A stretch of 64,000 nucleotides of DNA from JAGGTJ01 sp964457545 (GCA_964457545.1 CAYWEN010000004.1:150497-214496); one strand, 5' to 3'. Positions 16,960-26,750 are shown, counted from the first letter of the stretch. Numbers and translations: made by a program. The notes: generated by a model not told the origin, from the sequence alone.

Positions 16960-19900
16960 TTGGAAGAACGGTACAGCTTTTTTGCAAAACCTAAGGACCC
17001 ATCCAGTTATAATGCGGTAAAGATATCCTTGGCTTCACCTGATACTATAAGGGAATGGTCCTATGGTGAAGTTAAAAAACCCGAGACTATCAATTACAGG
17101 ACATTTAAACCCGAACGTGATGGCCTTTTTTGTTCAAAGATATTTGGTCCCATAAAAGATTATGAGTGTAACTGTGGGAAATATAAAAGGATGAAGCATC
17201 GGGGGATAGTATGTGAGAAATGTGGTGTAGAGGTAATACAGAGTAAGGTAAGGCGTGAACGCATGGGGCATATTGAACTGGCATGCCCTGTCGCTCACAT
17301 ATGGTTTATGAGCTGCCTGCCATCAAAGATAGGCAACCTGCTGGATTTGACTCTTAAAAACCTGGAACAGGTCATTTATTTTGAGAGTTATATTGTTATA
17401 GATCCCAAGGATACTCCCCTTGAAAAAGGTTCGTTGCTGACAGATGAGCAGCTTTATCAGGCCAGGCTTGATTATGGGGACAGATTTGTAGTCGGAATTG
17501 GTGCAGAAGCTATCCATACCCTGCTTGGAGATCTTGATTTAGATAATCTGTCACGGACTTTAAGATCTGAGATGATGAACTCCAAATCAGATGCGAGAAG
17601 GAAAAAGCTCATAAAACGCCTTAAAATTATAGATGCATTCAGGGACTCCGGGAACGAACCTGAATGGCTTATAATGGACACAATTCCGGTATTGCCTCCG
17701 GACCTGCGTCCTCTTGTCCCTCTTGATGGCGGCAGGTTTGCTACGTCAGATTTGAATGATCTTTACAGAAGGGTAATTAACAGGAATAATCGGTTAAAGA
17801 GACTCTTGGAATTGGAAGCTCCTGATATTATTGTAAGAAACGAAAAAAGGATGCTTCAGGAAGCAGTTGATGTCCTGTTTGATAATGGTAGAAGGGGAAA
17901 GGTAGTTACTGGCTCTAATAAACGGCCTTTTAAATCACTTAGTGATATGCTTAAGGGCAAGCAGGGTAGATTCAGACAGAATCTTCTCGGCAAGAGGGTA
18001 GATTATTCGGGACGTTCTGTAATTGTGGTAGGTCCTTATCTCCGTTTGCATCAGTGTGGTTTGCCCAAGAAAATGGCCTTGGAGCTGTTTAAACCTTTTA
18101 TTTACAATAAGCTGGATGAAAAAGGCTTGGTAGCTACGATCAAGAGTGCCAAAAAGATGGTTGAACGTGAAGATCCGGAAGTTTTTGATGCCCTTGATGA
18201 GGTTGTGAAGGAATATTGTATACTGCTGAACCGTGCTCCTACTCTGCATGGGCTTGGCATACAGGCCTTTGAGCCAATCTTGATAGAGGGTAAGGCTATC
18301 CAGCTTCATCCCCTGGTCTGTACAGCCTTTAATGCTGATTTTGATGGTGACCAGATGGCTGTTCATGTTCCTCTTTCCATAGAGGCCCAGATAGAGGCCA
18401 GAGTGCTGATGATGTCAACAAACAATATCCTTTCACCGGCAAATGGGGATCCAATTATTGTTCCAAGCCAGGATATTGTTCTGGGTTTGTACTATATGAC
18501 CAGGGAAAAACCCTTTGTAAAAGGTTCCGGACTTATTTTCTCTTCTCCGAATGAGGTGCAAATGGCATATGATGCCAATGAGGTTGATCTTCATGCATCA
18601 ATAAAGGTCAGAATAGAAGGGAAAATATATGATACAACGGTTGGTCGTGCTCTTCTGTATGATGTTTTACCTGATGGACTGCCTTTTTCGCTTATTAACA
18701 AGGTCTTATCCAAACAGGCATTGCGGTCGCTTATTAATGAATCATACAGAAAGGTAGGTACCAAGGCCACTGTGATTCTGGCAGATAGGCTGAAAGATAC
18801 CGGATACCAATATGCTACTATTTCAGGAATATCTATTTCCATGAAAGATATGGTTGTTCCATCACAAAAAAGAAAGATTATTGAAAAGGCCGAGAAAGAG
18901 GTCAAGAAGATAGAGGATCAGTATCAGGCAGGTCTTATTACAGGTGGAGAAAAATATAATAAAGTGGTGGATATCTGGTCCCAGTCCACAGAAGATGTTG
19001 CCTCTGAAATGATGAACGAGATATCTACAGAGGTTGTGGATCTTGGTGATGGCAAAAAGGCTGAGGTGCCCACCTTTAATCCCATATACATGATGTCTGA
19101 TTCAGGGGCAAGGGGCAGCAAGGATCAGATGCGGCAATTGGCAGGTATGCGTGGACTGATGGCAAAACCATCCGGTGAAATCATTGAAACGCCTATTGTC
19201 TCCAATTTTAGAGAGGGTTTGAATGTGTTGCAGTATTTTATTTCAACTCATGGTGCCAGAAAGGGGTTGGCAGATACTGCACTCAAGACAGCGAACTCAG
19301 GCTATTTGACGAGACGTCTGGTAGATGTTGCGCAGGATGCTATTATTACTGAAGAAGACTGTGGAACTATGGACGGTATATGGGTAAACGCTCTTGTTGA
19401 AAGTGGGGAAGTCCTTCAGATGATTGGAGAGAGGATTCTTGGAAGAGTTGCCCTTAAAGATGTTTATGATCCTGTAACAGGCGAGCTTTTGATTGCAGCA
19501 AATGAAGAGTTTGATGAAGAGAAGGTGCGGAAAATAGAGGCTGCTGGTGTGGAGCGTGTAAAGATCAGGTCTGTCCTTACCTGTGAGGCAAAGGGAGGCG
19601 GTATATGCAGAAAATGTTATGGCAGGGATTTGGGGCATGGTCATGAGGTTAATATCGGAGCGGCTGTAGGTATTATTGCTGCCCAGTCCATAGGTGAACC
19701 TGGCACCCAGCTTACAATGAGGACCTTCCATATAGGAGGTACAGCCAGTAAAAGAGTTGAACAATCTACAGTGCAGGCAAGAAATAGTGGGCCGGTAAAA
19801 TTCTTGGGTCTTAATGTTGTAGAAAATGAATATGGTTCTCTTTCTGTAATGAACCGCGATGGGGAGATAGCTATTCTTGGACAGAATGGCAGGGAAATTG

Positions 19901-21036
19901 AGCGATATCCCATTATTTATGGTGCCACACTTAAAGTCAGGGATGGGCAGAAGGTAAAGGCCGGTGAAGTACTGGCTGAATGGGATCCTTTTACCATTCC
20001 GATCATGACTGAAGTGCCGGGAAAGGTAAAGTTCGGTGACATAGTCGAAGGAAATACCATGCAGGAAAGGCGTGACCCCGTTACCGGAAAGATCAGTAGA
20101 GTAATTGTTGAGTCAAAGGATATGGATGCAAGACCAAGGATTTCTATCAAAGATTTGTCAGGAAAGACAATTAACCTGGATAAAAAGCCAAAATCTGTTG
20201 CAAGATATTATCTTCCCGTAGGTGCTATTTTAATTGTTAATGAAGGAGATGAGGTCCAATCAGGTGCCGTCCTTGCAAAAATTCCGAGAGAAACTACAAA
20301 AACAAAGGATATTACTGGTGGTTTGCCTCGTGTTGCTGAACTTTTTGAGGTCAGAAGACCAAAGGAGACAGCGATTATCAGTGATGTGGACGGTGTGGTG
20401 TCATTTGGTAAGTATTTGAAGGGAAAAAGAAAACTGACAATTACGCCTGATGTTGGTGAGCCTGTGACCTATTTTATTCCAAAAGGTAAGCATGTAAGTG
20501 TTCTTGAAGGAGATTATGTAAGGGCTGGAGAGCCTCTTATGGATGGCTCGGCTGATCCGCATGACATTCTAAGGGTAAGAGGTCTCAAGGAGCTGGCAAG
20601 GTACCTGGTGAATGAGGTACAGGAAGTTTATAGGCTTCAAGGAGTCAAGATTAATGATAAACATATAGAGGTGATTGTTCGCCAGATGTTGCGTCAGGTC
20701 AAAGTGACAGATGTGGGTGATTCAAACTTTTTGATTGAAGAACAGGTGGATAAATGGCGATTTGAAGAAGAGAACAGGGCTCTTGTTGAGGCGGGCAAAA
20801 AACCGGCTACAGCCAGTCCGTTGCTTCTTGGTATTACTAAGGCATCGCTTAGTACAGAAAGCTTTATTTCCGCTGCATCGTTTCAGGAGACGACCAAGGT
20901 GCTTTCCAATGCAAGCATTGCTGGTAAGGTGGACTATCTTAAAGGCCTTAAGGAGAATGTTATTATGGGACGCTTGATTCCTGCAGGAACTGGCGTTAAA
21001 ATGTACAGGGATGTTTCTGTAGGGGTTGTGAATTAA
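16960..21036 (+). CDS. rpoC: DNA-directed RNA polymerase subunit beta-prime
   Basis: 1358 residues. The N-terminal zinc site (CNCG...CEKCG, about 69-88), the catalytic NADFDGDQM metal-binding loop (about 458-466) and the second zinc site (CEAKGGGICRKC, about 875-886) are all present. It starts with TTG at 16960, well placed after AGGAGG. It carries the Mg2+-binding active site of RNA polymerase, and its gene is presumably co-transcribed with rpoB. Confidence 0.97.
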   Translation: MEERYSFFAKPKDPSSYNAVKISLASPDTIREWSYGEVKKPETINYRTFKPERDGLFCSKIFGPIKDYECNCGKYKRMKHRGIVCEKCGVEVIQSKVRRERMGHIELACPVAHIWFMSCLPSKIGNLLDLTLKNLEQVIYFESYIVIDPKDTPLEKGSLLTDEQLYQARLDYGDRFVVGIGAEAIHTLLGDLDLDNLSRTLRSEMMNSKSDARRKKLIKRLKIIDAFRDSGNEPEWLIMDTIPVLPPDLRPLVPLDGGRFATSDLNDLYRRVINRNNRLKRLLELEAPDIIVRNEKRMLQEAVDVLFDNGRRGKVVTGSNKRPFKSLSDMLKGKQGRFRQNLLGKRVDYSGRSVIVVGPYLRLHQCGLPKKMALELFKPFIYNKLDEKGLVATIKSAKKMVEREDPEVFDALDEVVKEYCILLNRAPTLHGLGIQAFEPILIEGKAIQLHPLVCTAFNADFDGDQMAVHVPLSIEAQIEARVLMMSTNNILSPANGDPIIVPSQDIVLGLYYMTREKPFVKGSGLIFSSPNEVQMAYDANEVDLHASIKVRIEGKIYDTTVGRALLYDVLPDGLPFSLINKVLSKQALRSLINESYRKVGTKATVILADRLKDTGYQYATISGISISMKDMVVPSQKRKIIEKAEKEVKKIEDQYQAGLITGGEKYNKVVDIWSQSTEDVASEMMNEISTEVVDLGDGKKAEVPTFNPIYMMSDSGARGSKDQMRQLAGMRGLMAKPSGEIIETPIVSNFREGLNVLQYFISTHGARKGLADTALKTANSGYLTRRLVDVAQDAIITEEDCGTMDGIWVNALVESGEVLQMIGERILGRVALKDVYDPVTGELLIAANEEFDEEKVRKIEAAGVERVKIRSVLTCEAKGGGICRKCYGRDLGHGHEVNIGAAVGIIAAQSIGEPGTQLTMRTFHIGGTASKRVEQSTVQARNSGPVKFLGLNVVENEYGSLSVMNRDGEIAILGQNGREIERYPIIYGATLKVRDGQKVKAGEVLAEWDPFTIPIMTEVPGKVKFGDIVEGNTMQERRDPVTGKISRVIVESKDMDARPRISIKDLSGKTINLDKKPKSVARYYLPVGAILIVNEGDEVQSGAVLAKIPRETTKTKDITGGLPRVAELFEVRRPKETAIISDVDGVVSFGKYLKGKRKLTITPDVGEPVTYFIPKGKHVSVLEGDYVRAGEPLMDGSADPHDILRVRGLKELARYLVNEVQEVYRLQGVKINDKHIEVIVRQMLRQVKVTDVGDSNFLIEEQVDKWRFEEENRALVEAGKKPATASPLLLGITKASLSTESFISAASFQETTKVLSNASIAGKVDYLKGLKENVIMGRLIPAGTGVKMYRDVSVGVVN

Positions 21037-21060
21037 TTTTTGTTATACAGATAAAACAGC

Positions 21061-21089
21061 TTGACAATTTGAACAAATAAGAATAAAAG
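21061..21089 (+). promoter_or_regulatory. Candidate promoter upstream of rpsL (distal)
   Basis: A perfect TTGACA (21061-21066) with TAAAAG (21084-21089) 17 bases on. The -10 match is only four of six. It lies just after rpoC and could start the str operon. Confidence 0.35.
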
Positions 21090-21187
21090 GGTGGATTCTT
21101 ATTGTTTGAACCATTGATAAAAAAGATGGTTTTTCAATGTTCGGTTTGTTCATAAAATCAATTTCTGGAAACAAGTAAAATAAAGCT

Positions 21188-21217
21188 TTGTTTCATAAAT
21201 ATAAATTTTTGTATAAT
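21188..21217 (+). promoter_or_regulatory. Candidate promoter upstream of rpsL (proximal)
   Basis: TTGTTT (21188-21193), an 18-base A/T-rich spacer, and a perfect TATAAT (21212-21217). Predicted initiation is near 21224, about 100 bases before rpsL. Confidence 0.45.
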
Positions 21218-21278
21218 ATCGAGGAATGTAAGGGCATACAGAGAATAATATCTGTATAACTGATAAGATTGATACAGA

Positions 21279-21310
21279 TGTTGCAAAAAGGCCCTTTATG
21301 GACTAAAAAC
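21279..21310 (-). repeat. Dispersed repeat R1, reverse copy before rpsL
   Basis: GATGTTGCAAAAAGGCCCTT then TATGGACTAAAAAC; the core is near 21293-21303. It ends at the rpsL ribosome-binding site. Confidence 0.6.
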
Positions 21311-21324
21311 TAACGAGGGAATTG

Positions 21325-21702
21325 ATGCCAACCATTAATCAACTTGTAAGATATGGTCGTCGTAAGCCAAAGAAAAAGGTGAAAACCCCTGCTCTTCAGG
21401 GTGCTCCACAAAGAAGAGGTGTGTGTGTCAGGGTTTATACTTCCACGCCAAAGAAACCGAACTCTGCTCTCAGAAAGGTTGCAAGGGTCAGACTGACAAA
21501 CGGGATTGAAGTTACTTCCTATATCCCAGGTATGGGACACAATCTTCAGGAGCACTCGGTAGTATTGATTAGAGGGGGAAGGGTAAAAGATTTACCTGGT
21601 GTAAGGTATCATGTTATCAGGGGAACCATGGATGCGGCGGGAGTGGAAGGCCGCAGGCAGGGTAGATCCAAATATGGTACGAAGAAGCCAAAAGGTCTTT
21701 GA
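21325..21702 (+). CDS. rpsL: 30S ribosomal protein S12
   Basis: 125 residues with the canonical MPTINQLVR start and the decoding-site segment TPKKPNSALRKVARV (lysine at about position 43), then PGVRYHVIRG. S12 sits at the decoding centre and governs fidelity and streptomycin response. The ATG at 21325 is preferred over a TTG directly before it. It is followed by rpsG after 22 bases. Confidence 0.97.
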   Translation: MPTINQLVRYGRRKPKKKVKTPALQGAPQRRGVCVRVYTSTPKKPNSALRKVARVRLTNGIEVTSYIPGMGHNLQEHSVVLIRGGRVKDLPGVRYHVIRGTMDAAGVEGRRQGRSKYGTKKPKGL

Positions 21703-21724
21703 TGTCTAATATTGGGAGTGTTTA

Positions 21725-22198
21725 ATGCCAAGGAAGAAATTTGTTCTTAAAAGGAAGACATTGCCTGATCCAAAGTACGATAGTGTGCTTGTTGCCAGGT
21801 TTATTAATGGCTTGATGAAAAAAGGCAAAAAGAGTATTGCACAAAAGATTTTCTATGGTGCTATTGATGTTATAAAAGAAAACATGAAAAATGATGATCC
21901 AATAGCAGTATTTCAAAAGGCTGTTGATAATGTTAAACCTGTTGTAGAGGTTAAATCGCGAAGGGTAGGGGGATCTACTTATCAGGTACCTACAGAGGTT
22001 AGGTCGTCCAGGAGACTTGCCCTTGCTATAAGATGGATAGTAGGTTTTGCGAGGCAAAGGGGAGAGAAGACAATGGTTGCCAAGCTTGCTGGTGAACTTA
22101 TGGATGCAGCCAAAGGTAGAGGCTCTGCGGTTAAGAAAAGAGAGGATACGCATAGGATGGCTGAGGCTAATAAGGCATTTGCCCACTATCGTTGGTAA
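21725..22198 (+). CDS. rpsG: 30S ribosomal protein S7
   Basis: 157 residues, standard S7 length, starting MPRKKFVLKR. S7 nucleates assembly of the 30S head and, in E. coli, represses the str operon. fusA (EF-G), which normally follows, is missing; tuf begins 23 bases later. Confidence 0.97.
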   Translation: MPRKKFVLKRKTLPDPKYDSVLVARFINGLMKKGKKSIAQKIFYGAIDVIKENMKNDDPIAVFQKAVDNVKPVVEVKSRRVGGSTYQVPTEVRSSRRLALAIRWIVGFARQRGEKTMVAKLAGELMDAAKGRGSAVKKREDTHRMAEANKAFAHYRW

Positions 22199-22221
22199 CT
22201 ATCTTTAAGGAGGAATGAGAG

Positions 22222-23415
22222 ATGTCAAAAAGCAAATTTGAGAGAACAAAGCCGCATTTGAATGTAGGCACTATAGGGCACATCGATCATGGTAAGACGA
22301 CCTTGACAGCGGCTATAACCAAACATCTGGCCAAAAAGGGAAAGGCCGATTTTGTGCCATTTGATGAGATAGACAAGGCACCGGAAGAAAAAGCAAGAGG
22401 GATAACAATCGCTACGGCGCATGTGGAGTATGAAACAGACAAGAGGCATTATGCCCATGTGGATTGCCCGGGTCATGCCGACTATATAAAGAACATGATC
22501 ACAGGGGCAGCGCAGATGGATGGTGCGATCCTCGTGGTAGGGGCAGATGATGGTCCTATGCCTCAGACTCGTGAACATATACTGTTGGCGCGTCAGGTAG
22601 GAGTGCCTAATATAGTGGTGTTCCTTAATAAATGTGATATGGTTGATGATGAAGAGCTGGTAGAGCTGGTAGAGCTGGAGTTAAGGGAGCTTTTGAGTAA
22701 ATATGAGTTTCCAGGGGATGATATCCCGATTATAAGAGGAAGTGCATTAAAGGCTCTTGAGAGTGATGATCCTGACTCAGAAGAGGTTAAGCCTATATTT
22801 GAGTTGATGGATGCGATAGATAGTTATATTCCGGATCCTGTCCGTGATATCGAGAAACCCTTTCTTATGCCTATAGAAGATGTGTTCAGTATATCCGGCA
22901 GGGGTACAGTTGTAACAGGTAGGGTTGAGCGAGGAATAATCAAGGTAGGTGATGAAGTAGAGATAGTCGGAATAAGGGATACCCTGAAGACAGTTTGTAC
23001 CGGGGTTGAGATGTTCCGTAAGATACTTGATCAGGGCCAGGCAGGTGACAATGTAGGGGTTTTGCTAAGAGGAACCAAAAGAGATGAGGTGGAGCGTGGA
23101 CAGGTAGTTGCTAAACCGGGATCCATAACTCCTCATACTAAATTTAAAGCAGAGGCGTACATCCTTACCAAAGAGGAAGGAGGACGTCATACTCCCTTCT
23201 TTAATGGGTATAGGCCTCAGTTTTATTTTCGGACAACAGATGTGACAGGGGTGGTTACCTTGCCGGAAGGCATTGAAATGGTAATGCCTGGAGACAATGT
23301 GTCCATGGAGGTAAGTCTGATTACACCGATTGCAATGGAAAAAGAGTTGAGATTTGCGATTCGTGAAGGTGGTAGAACTGTAGGGGCTGGTGTTATTAGT
23401 GAAATTATTGAGTAG
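22222..23415 (+). CDS. tuf: Elongation factor Tu
   Basis: 397 residues with G1 GHIDHGKT (19-26), DCPGH (81-85) and NKCD (136-139), followed by the two beta-barrel domains. It delivers aminoacyl-tRNA to the ribosome. A strong AAGGAGG lies before the ATG. It is the only tuf in the window: the second usual site, between tRNA-Thr(GGT) and rpmG, is empty. fusA is also absent upstream. A small in-frame duplication (GTAGAGCTG repeated) occurs near 22660-22675. Confidence 0.97.
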   Translation: MSKSKFERTKPHLNVGTIGHIDHGKTTLTAAITKHLAKKGKADFVPFDEIDKAPEEKARGITIATAHVEYETDKRHYAHVDCPGHADYIKNMITGAAQMDGAILVVGADDGPMPQTREHILLARQVGVPNIVVFLNKCDMVDDEELVELVELELRELLSKYEFPGDDIPIIRGSALKALESDDPDSEEVKPIFELMDAIDSYIPDPVRDIEKPFLMPIEDVFSISGRGTVVTGRVERGIIKVGDEVEIVGIRDTLKTVCTGVEMFRKILDQGQAGDNVGVLLRGTKRDEVERGQVVAKPGSITPHTKFKAEAYILTKEEGGRHTPFFNGYRPQFYFRTTDVTGVVTLPEGIEMVMPGDNVSMEVSLITPIAMEKELRFAIREGGRTVGAGVISEIIE

Positions 23416-23424
23416 GTAGCAGAT

Positions 23425-23736
23425 ATGATGACTAACCAAAAGATCAGGATACGTTTGAAGGCTTATGATCATAGCTTGTTGGATCAGTCAGCCAAAGAAA
23501 TCGTTGAGACTGCTAAGGATACGGGAGCGAGAGTTGCCGGGCCCATACCTCTTCCTACAGTTATTAACAAGTATTGTGTTTTGAGATCTCCGCATGTTGA
23601 CAAGAAATCAAGGGAACAGTTTGAGATAAGAACTCATAAACGTTTGCTGGATATTTTGGAGCCAACCCAGCAGACCATTGATGCTCTTATGAAACTTGAT
23701 CTTGCGGCAGGCGTTGATGTGGAAATAAAATTGTGA
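23425..23736 (+). CDS. rpsJ: 30S ribosomal protein S10
   Basis: 103 residues, starting MMTNQKIRIRLKAYD. S10 is a 30S head protein and also acts as NusE in antitermination. It lies nine bases after tuf, so the str and S10 gene sets are joined here. A 236-base spacer with a long hairpin follows before rplC. Confidence 0.97.
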   Translation: MMTNQKIRIRLKAYDHSLLDQSAKEIVETAKDTGARVAGPIPLPTVINKYCVLRSPHVDKKSREQFEIRTHKRLLDILEPTQQTIDALMKLDLAAGVDVEIKL

Positions 23737-23846
23737 TTTACGGCTTTGCGGAAAGTCTGCTGTGTTTTTTATTCTGATTGCGGAATAAATTGGTGTAAAA
23801 GCGCTTTGCCATTTTGTTTGGTGTGCAGGTTTTATGGGCACGGCCG

Positions 23847-23907
23847 CTGTCAATGTTTTTTTTAAGGTGGGGGTATGGCCCCTTATATATCAAAAAAACA
23901 TTGGCAG
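23847..23907. promoter_or_regulatory. Long stem-loop between rpsJ and rplC
   Basis: CTGTCAATGTTTTTTT (from 23847) pairs with AAAAAAACATTGGCAG (to 23907) as a 16-base-pair stem with one G-U pair. The loop holds a second hairpin, GGGG-TATGG-CCCC (23870-23882). It could act as a bidirectional terminator, an attenuator or a protein-binding leader; no function is established from sequence alone. Confidence 0.6.
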
Positions 23908-23972
23908 TTTTGAAAAAACCGTCAGGGTTTAAGTGTATAGTACAGTACTGTAGTACGTTGGAGTAATTGCAT

Positions 23973-24590
23973 ATGGTCAGTAAATTATATGGAAAAAAGA
24001 TAGGTATGACGAGGTGTTTCCTGGAAGGAGTCAGTGTTCCTGTGACGGTTGTTAAGGCTGAGCCATGTGTTGTGATGCAAAAAAAGACTAAGGATAAGGA
24101 TGGCTATAATGCTATCCAGGTCGCCTTTAGCCCCAAAAAGGAACAGCGTGTAAACAAGCCTTTAAAAGGACATTTTAAACGGGTTGGTAAAGGATGTTTT
24201 GAGTGTCTTAGGGAAATTAAGGTGGATTCCTTGGATGAATTTACTGAGGGACAGGAGATAAAGCCTGATATTTTTAATGTTGGTGATGTGGTTCATGTAA
24301 GTGGCTACAGTAAGGGAAGAGGTTTTGCAGGCGTTATGAAGAGATGGGGGTTTGCAGGTGGAAGAAAGACTCACGGCTCCCGTTCTCATAGAATTCCTGG
24401 TTCTATAGGTTGCAGTGCTACTCCGGGAAGGGTTCTGAAAGGACGGAAACTGCCCGGCAGAATGGGAAACCAGCGTGTAACGGTAAAGAATCTCAAGGTT
24501 ATTGATGTCAGGCCAGATGAAAATCTCCTTTTAATCACTGGTTCTGTTCCTGGTGGATCCAATGCTGTATTGGAAATCAGAAAGGCCTGA
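23973..24590 (+). CDS. rplC: 50S ribosomal protein L3
   Basis: 205 residues with the L3 signature region around KGRGFAGVMKRWGF and GSRSHRIPGSIG. L3 helps form the peptidyl-transferase surroundings. The ATG at 23973 is nine bases after GGAG; the TTG at 23967 would be too close to that site. Confidence 0.96.
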   Translation: MVSKLYGKKIGMTRCFLEGVSVPVTVVKAEPCVVMQKKTKDKDGYNAIQVAFSPKKEQRVNKPLKGHFKRVGKGCFECLREIKVDSLDEFTEGQEIKPDIFNVGDVVHVSGYSKGRGFAGVMKRWGFAGGRKTHGSRSHRIPGSIGCSATPGRVLKGRKLPGRMGNQRVTVKNLKVIDVRPDENLLLITGSVPGGSNAVLEIRKA

Positions 24591-24765
24591 TTATTAGGGG
24601 GCCTGGAAGAGTAGCAGTTTCTTAAAATCAGGGCTTGTGGAAAAAAGGGTGTTTAAGGATGGCCGGTTGTTTGTGGTCTGTCCATGACTGGCTGTTTTGT
24701 CTGCGTTGTTCTGTTCCTGTTAGTATTTATCTTTAATTTTTACTCTGTTGTGGCAGGTATATTCA

Positions 24766-25389
24766 ATGATTAGTTGCGATGTGTATAATCTTAATAGAGA
24801 GAAGGTTTCAGAGGCAGAGCTGAGGGAAGATATATTTGGTGTGCCAGTAAAGAGACATGTTCTTCATCAAGTTGTTCTTGCCCAACTTGCTGCCAAAAGA
24901 TCAGGGTCTGCTTCAACAAAAGGCAGATCAAGCGTTAAGGCTTCTGGTGCAAAACTATGGCGTCAAAAAGGTACTGGCAGGGCAAGAGTGGGAGATGCTG
25001 CTTCTCCAATTAGAAAAGGGGGCGGAGTGGCATTTGGTCCTAAGCAAAGGACATATTGTTATCATGTTTCCAAGAAAGTAAGAAAGATTGCCTTGCGAAT
25101 GGCTTTTACTGATAAGGTTGCATCTGATAAACTTGTTATTGTGAAGGACTTTAAGGAATTTTCAGAATTGAAAACCAAAAAATTTGTAGAATTGTTAAAA
25201 CGGTTTGATCTGAACAAGACTTTGATTGTGACTCATGACAAGGAAGATACCCTTGAAAGATCATCAAGGAATGTGCAGGATGCAAAGGTAATACGACATC
25301 AGGGTCTTAATGTCTATGATATCTTGAAATATGATTTTGTTATGCTTGAGGAGTCTGTTTTAAGGGATATAGGGGAGGCATTGAGTTAA
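24766..25389 (+). CDS. rplD: 50S ribosomal protein L4
   Basis: 207 residues with the conserved loop RSSVKASGAKLWRQKGTGRA that lines the exit tunnel. In E. coli L4 represses the S10 operon. The ATG at 24766 gives the standard N-terminus; the frame is open farther upstream, but those starts are unlikely. It sits 175 bases after rplC. Confidence 0.95.
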   Translation: MISCDVYNLNREKVSEAELREDIFGVPVKRHVLHQVVLAQLAAKRSGSASTKGRSSVKASGAKLWRQKGTGRARVGDAASPIRKGGGVAFGPKQRTYCYHVSKKVRKIALRMAFTDKVASDKLVIVKDFKEFSELKTKKFVELLKRFDLNKTLIVTHDKEDTLERSSRNVQDAKVIRHQGLNVYDILKYDFVMLEESVLRDIGEALS

Positions 25390-25393
25390 TTCA

Positions 25394-25684
25394 GTGGATA
25401 ATATATATCAGATTATAAAAGAGCCCCTTAGTACTGAGAAAACCACTATGCAAAAAAGTGATCTTAATAAGATCTCTTTTAAGGTACAGAAAAGAGCTAA
25501 CAAGGTAGAAATTAGACGTGCTGTAGAGGCTATATTTAATGTTAAGGTTTTAAATATAAGGACTATTAATGTTAAAGGTAAGAAACGGAGAGTAGGAAGA
25601 AGTGTTGGGAAAACTTCTGACTGGAAAAAGGCAATTGTAACCTTGAAACCGGGTCAGAATATGGATATTTTTGAGGGGGTATAG
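25394..25684 (+). CDS. rplW: 50S ribosomal protein L23
   Basis: 96 residues, GTG start, beginning VDNIYQIIKEPLSTEKTT. L23 lies at the tunnel exit and docks SRP and trigger factor. It is separated from rplD by four bases. Confidence 0.95.
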   Translation: MDNIYQIIKEPLSTEKTTMQKSDLNKISFKVQKRANKVEIRRAVEAIFNVKVLNIRTINVKGKKRRVGRSVGKTSDWKKAIVTLKPGQNMDIFEGV

Positions 25685-25705
25685 CCTGATCTGGCTTGAA
25701 TAAAT

Positions 25706-26530
25706 ATGGGAATTAAAACTAATAAACCAACATCCCCTGGGAGAAGATTCCAGTCTGTATCTACCTTTGAAGAATTAACTGGTACCAGACCGGAGAAGAG
25801 TCTTCTTAAGAGTTTAAAACGAAGTGGGGGGAGAAATTCGAACGGACGTATTACGGTCAGACATCGCGGAGGGGGCTGTAAACGTTTATACAGGATAATT
25901 GATTTTAAACGGGACAAGGACGGTATCCCTGCTAAGGTGGCATCAATTGAGTATGATCCTAACCGATCTGCCAATATTGCCCTTTTACATTATGCAGATG
26001 GTGAAAAGCGGTATATTATTGCTCCCAACAATCTTAAGGTAGGTGACAGCCTCCTTTCAGGTGAAGGAGCCGAGATAAGAATTGGAAATGCTTTACCGTT
26101 AAGGAATATTCCTCTTGGAACCTATGTGCATAACATTGAAATGAATATTGGTCATGGGGGACAAATTGCGAGAGGCGCAGGGACTTATGCTCAGTTAATG
26201 GCCAAAGAGGGTAAATACGCTCAGTTAAAACTCCCTTCCGGTGAAGTAAGAATGGTTTTGCTTGACTGTAAGGCTACTATAGGCCAGGTTGGGAACCTGG
26301 ACCAGGAAAATATTTCTATTGGTAAGGCCGGAAGAAACAGATGGCTGGGCAGGCGTCCTCATGTCAGGGGCGTGGCAATGAATCCTGTTGATCATCCACA
26401 TGGAGGTGGAGAGGGCAAGTCTTCAGGAGGCAGACATCCTGTAACACCGTGGGGTGTGCCTACAAAAGGTTTCAGGACCAGAAAAAGGAAGACCAGTGAT
26501 CGTCTGATTATTCGAAGAAGGAAGAAATAG
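25706..26530 (+). CDS. rplB: 50S ribosomal protein L2
   Basis: 274 residues, normal L2 length, with GRNSNGRITVRHRGGG near 51-66 and the C-terminal DHPHGGGEGKSS region that approaches the peptidyl-transferase centre. Confidence 0.97.
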   Translation: MGIKTNKPTSPGRRFQSVSTFEELTGTRPEKSLLKSLKRSGGRNSNGRITVRHRGGGCKRLYRIIDFKRDKDGIPAKVASIEYDPNRSANIALLHYADGEKRYIIAPNNLKVGDSLLSGEGAEIRIGNALPLRNIPLGTYVHNIEMNIGHGGQIARGAGTYAQLMAKEGKYAQLKLPSGEVRMVLLDCKATIGQVGNLDQENISIGKAGRNRWLGRRPHVRGVAMNPVDHPHGGGEGKSSGGRHPVTPWGVPTKGFRTRKRKTSDRLIIRRRKK

Positions 26531-26734
26531 CGCTCTGTCTTAAAGCAGGAGGCATAATATAAAACTGAAAAACTGCATACTGTTTTTTATTACTGACAAA
26601 CCTGAACTTGTACCCGTTCTTGAAATTTTCATATTTGTTCTATAATAACCGTGATATGTCTTGATATATTTTTGGATGTTTTTGTTTTTGGGCTGGAAAC
26701 TTGACAGTGCTCTAAAACTTGTTCCTTGAATTTT

Positions 26735-26750
26735 ATTTATGGATAAAAAC
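26735..26750 (-). repeat. Dispersed repeat R1, reverse copy before rpsS
   Basis: ATTTATGGATAAAAAC, about 43 bases before the rpsS start. Only the core end is preserved. Confidence 0.45.

Noticed and set aside
23941..23952. The palindrome TACAGTACTGTA as an operator for rplC
   Set aside because: A single 12-base palindrome is compatible with chance, and no second copy was noticed near other genes; it is mentioned only alongside the hairpin.
26701..26730. TTGACA with TTGAAT as an rpsS promoter
   Set aside because: The 18-base spacer and a -10 with four of six matches are too weak, in A/T-rich sequence where chance hits are common.
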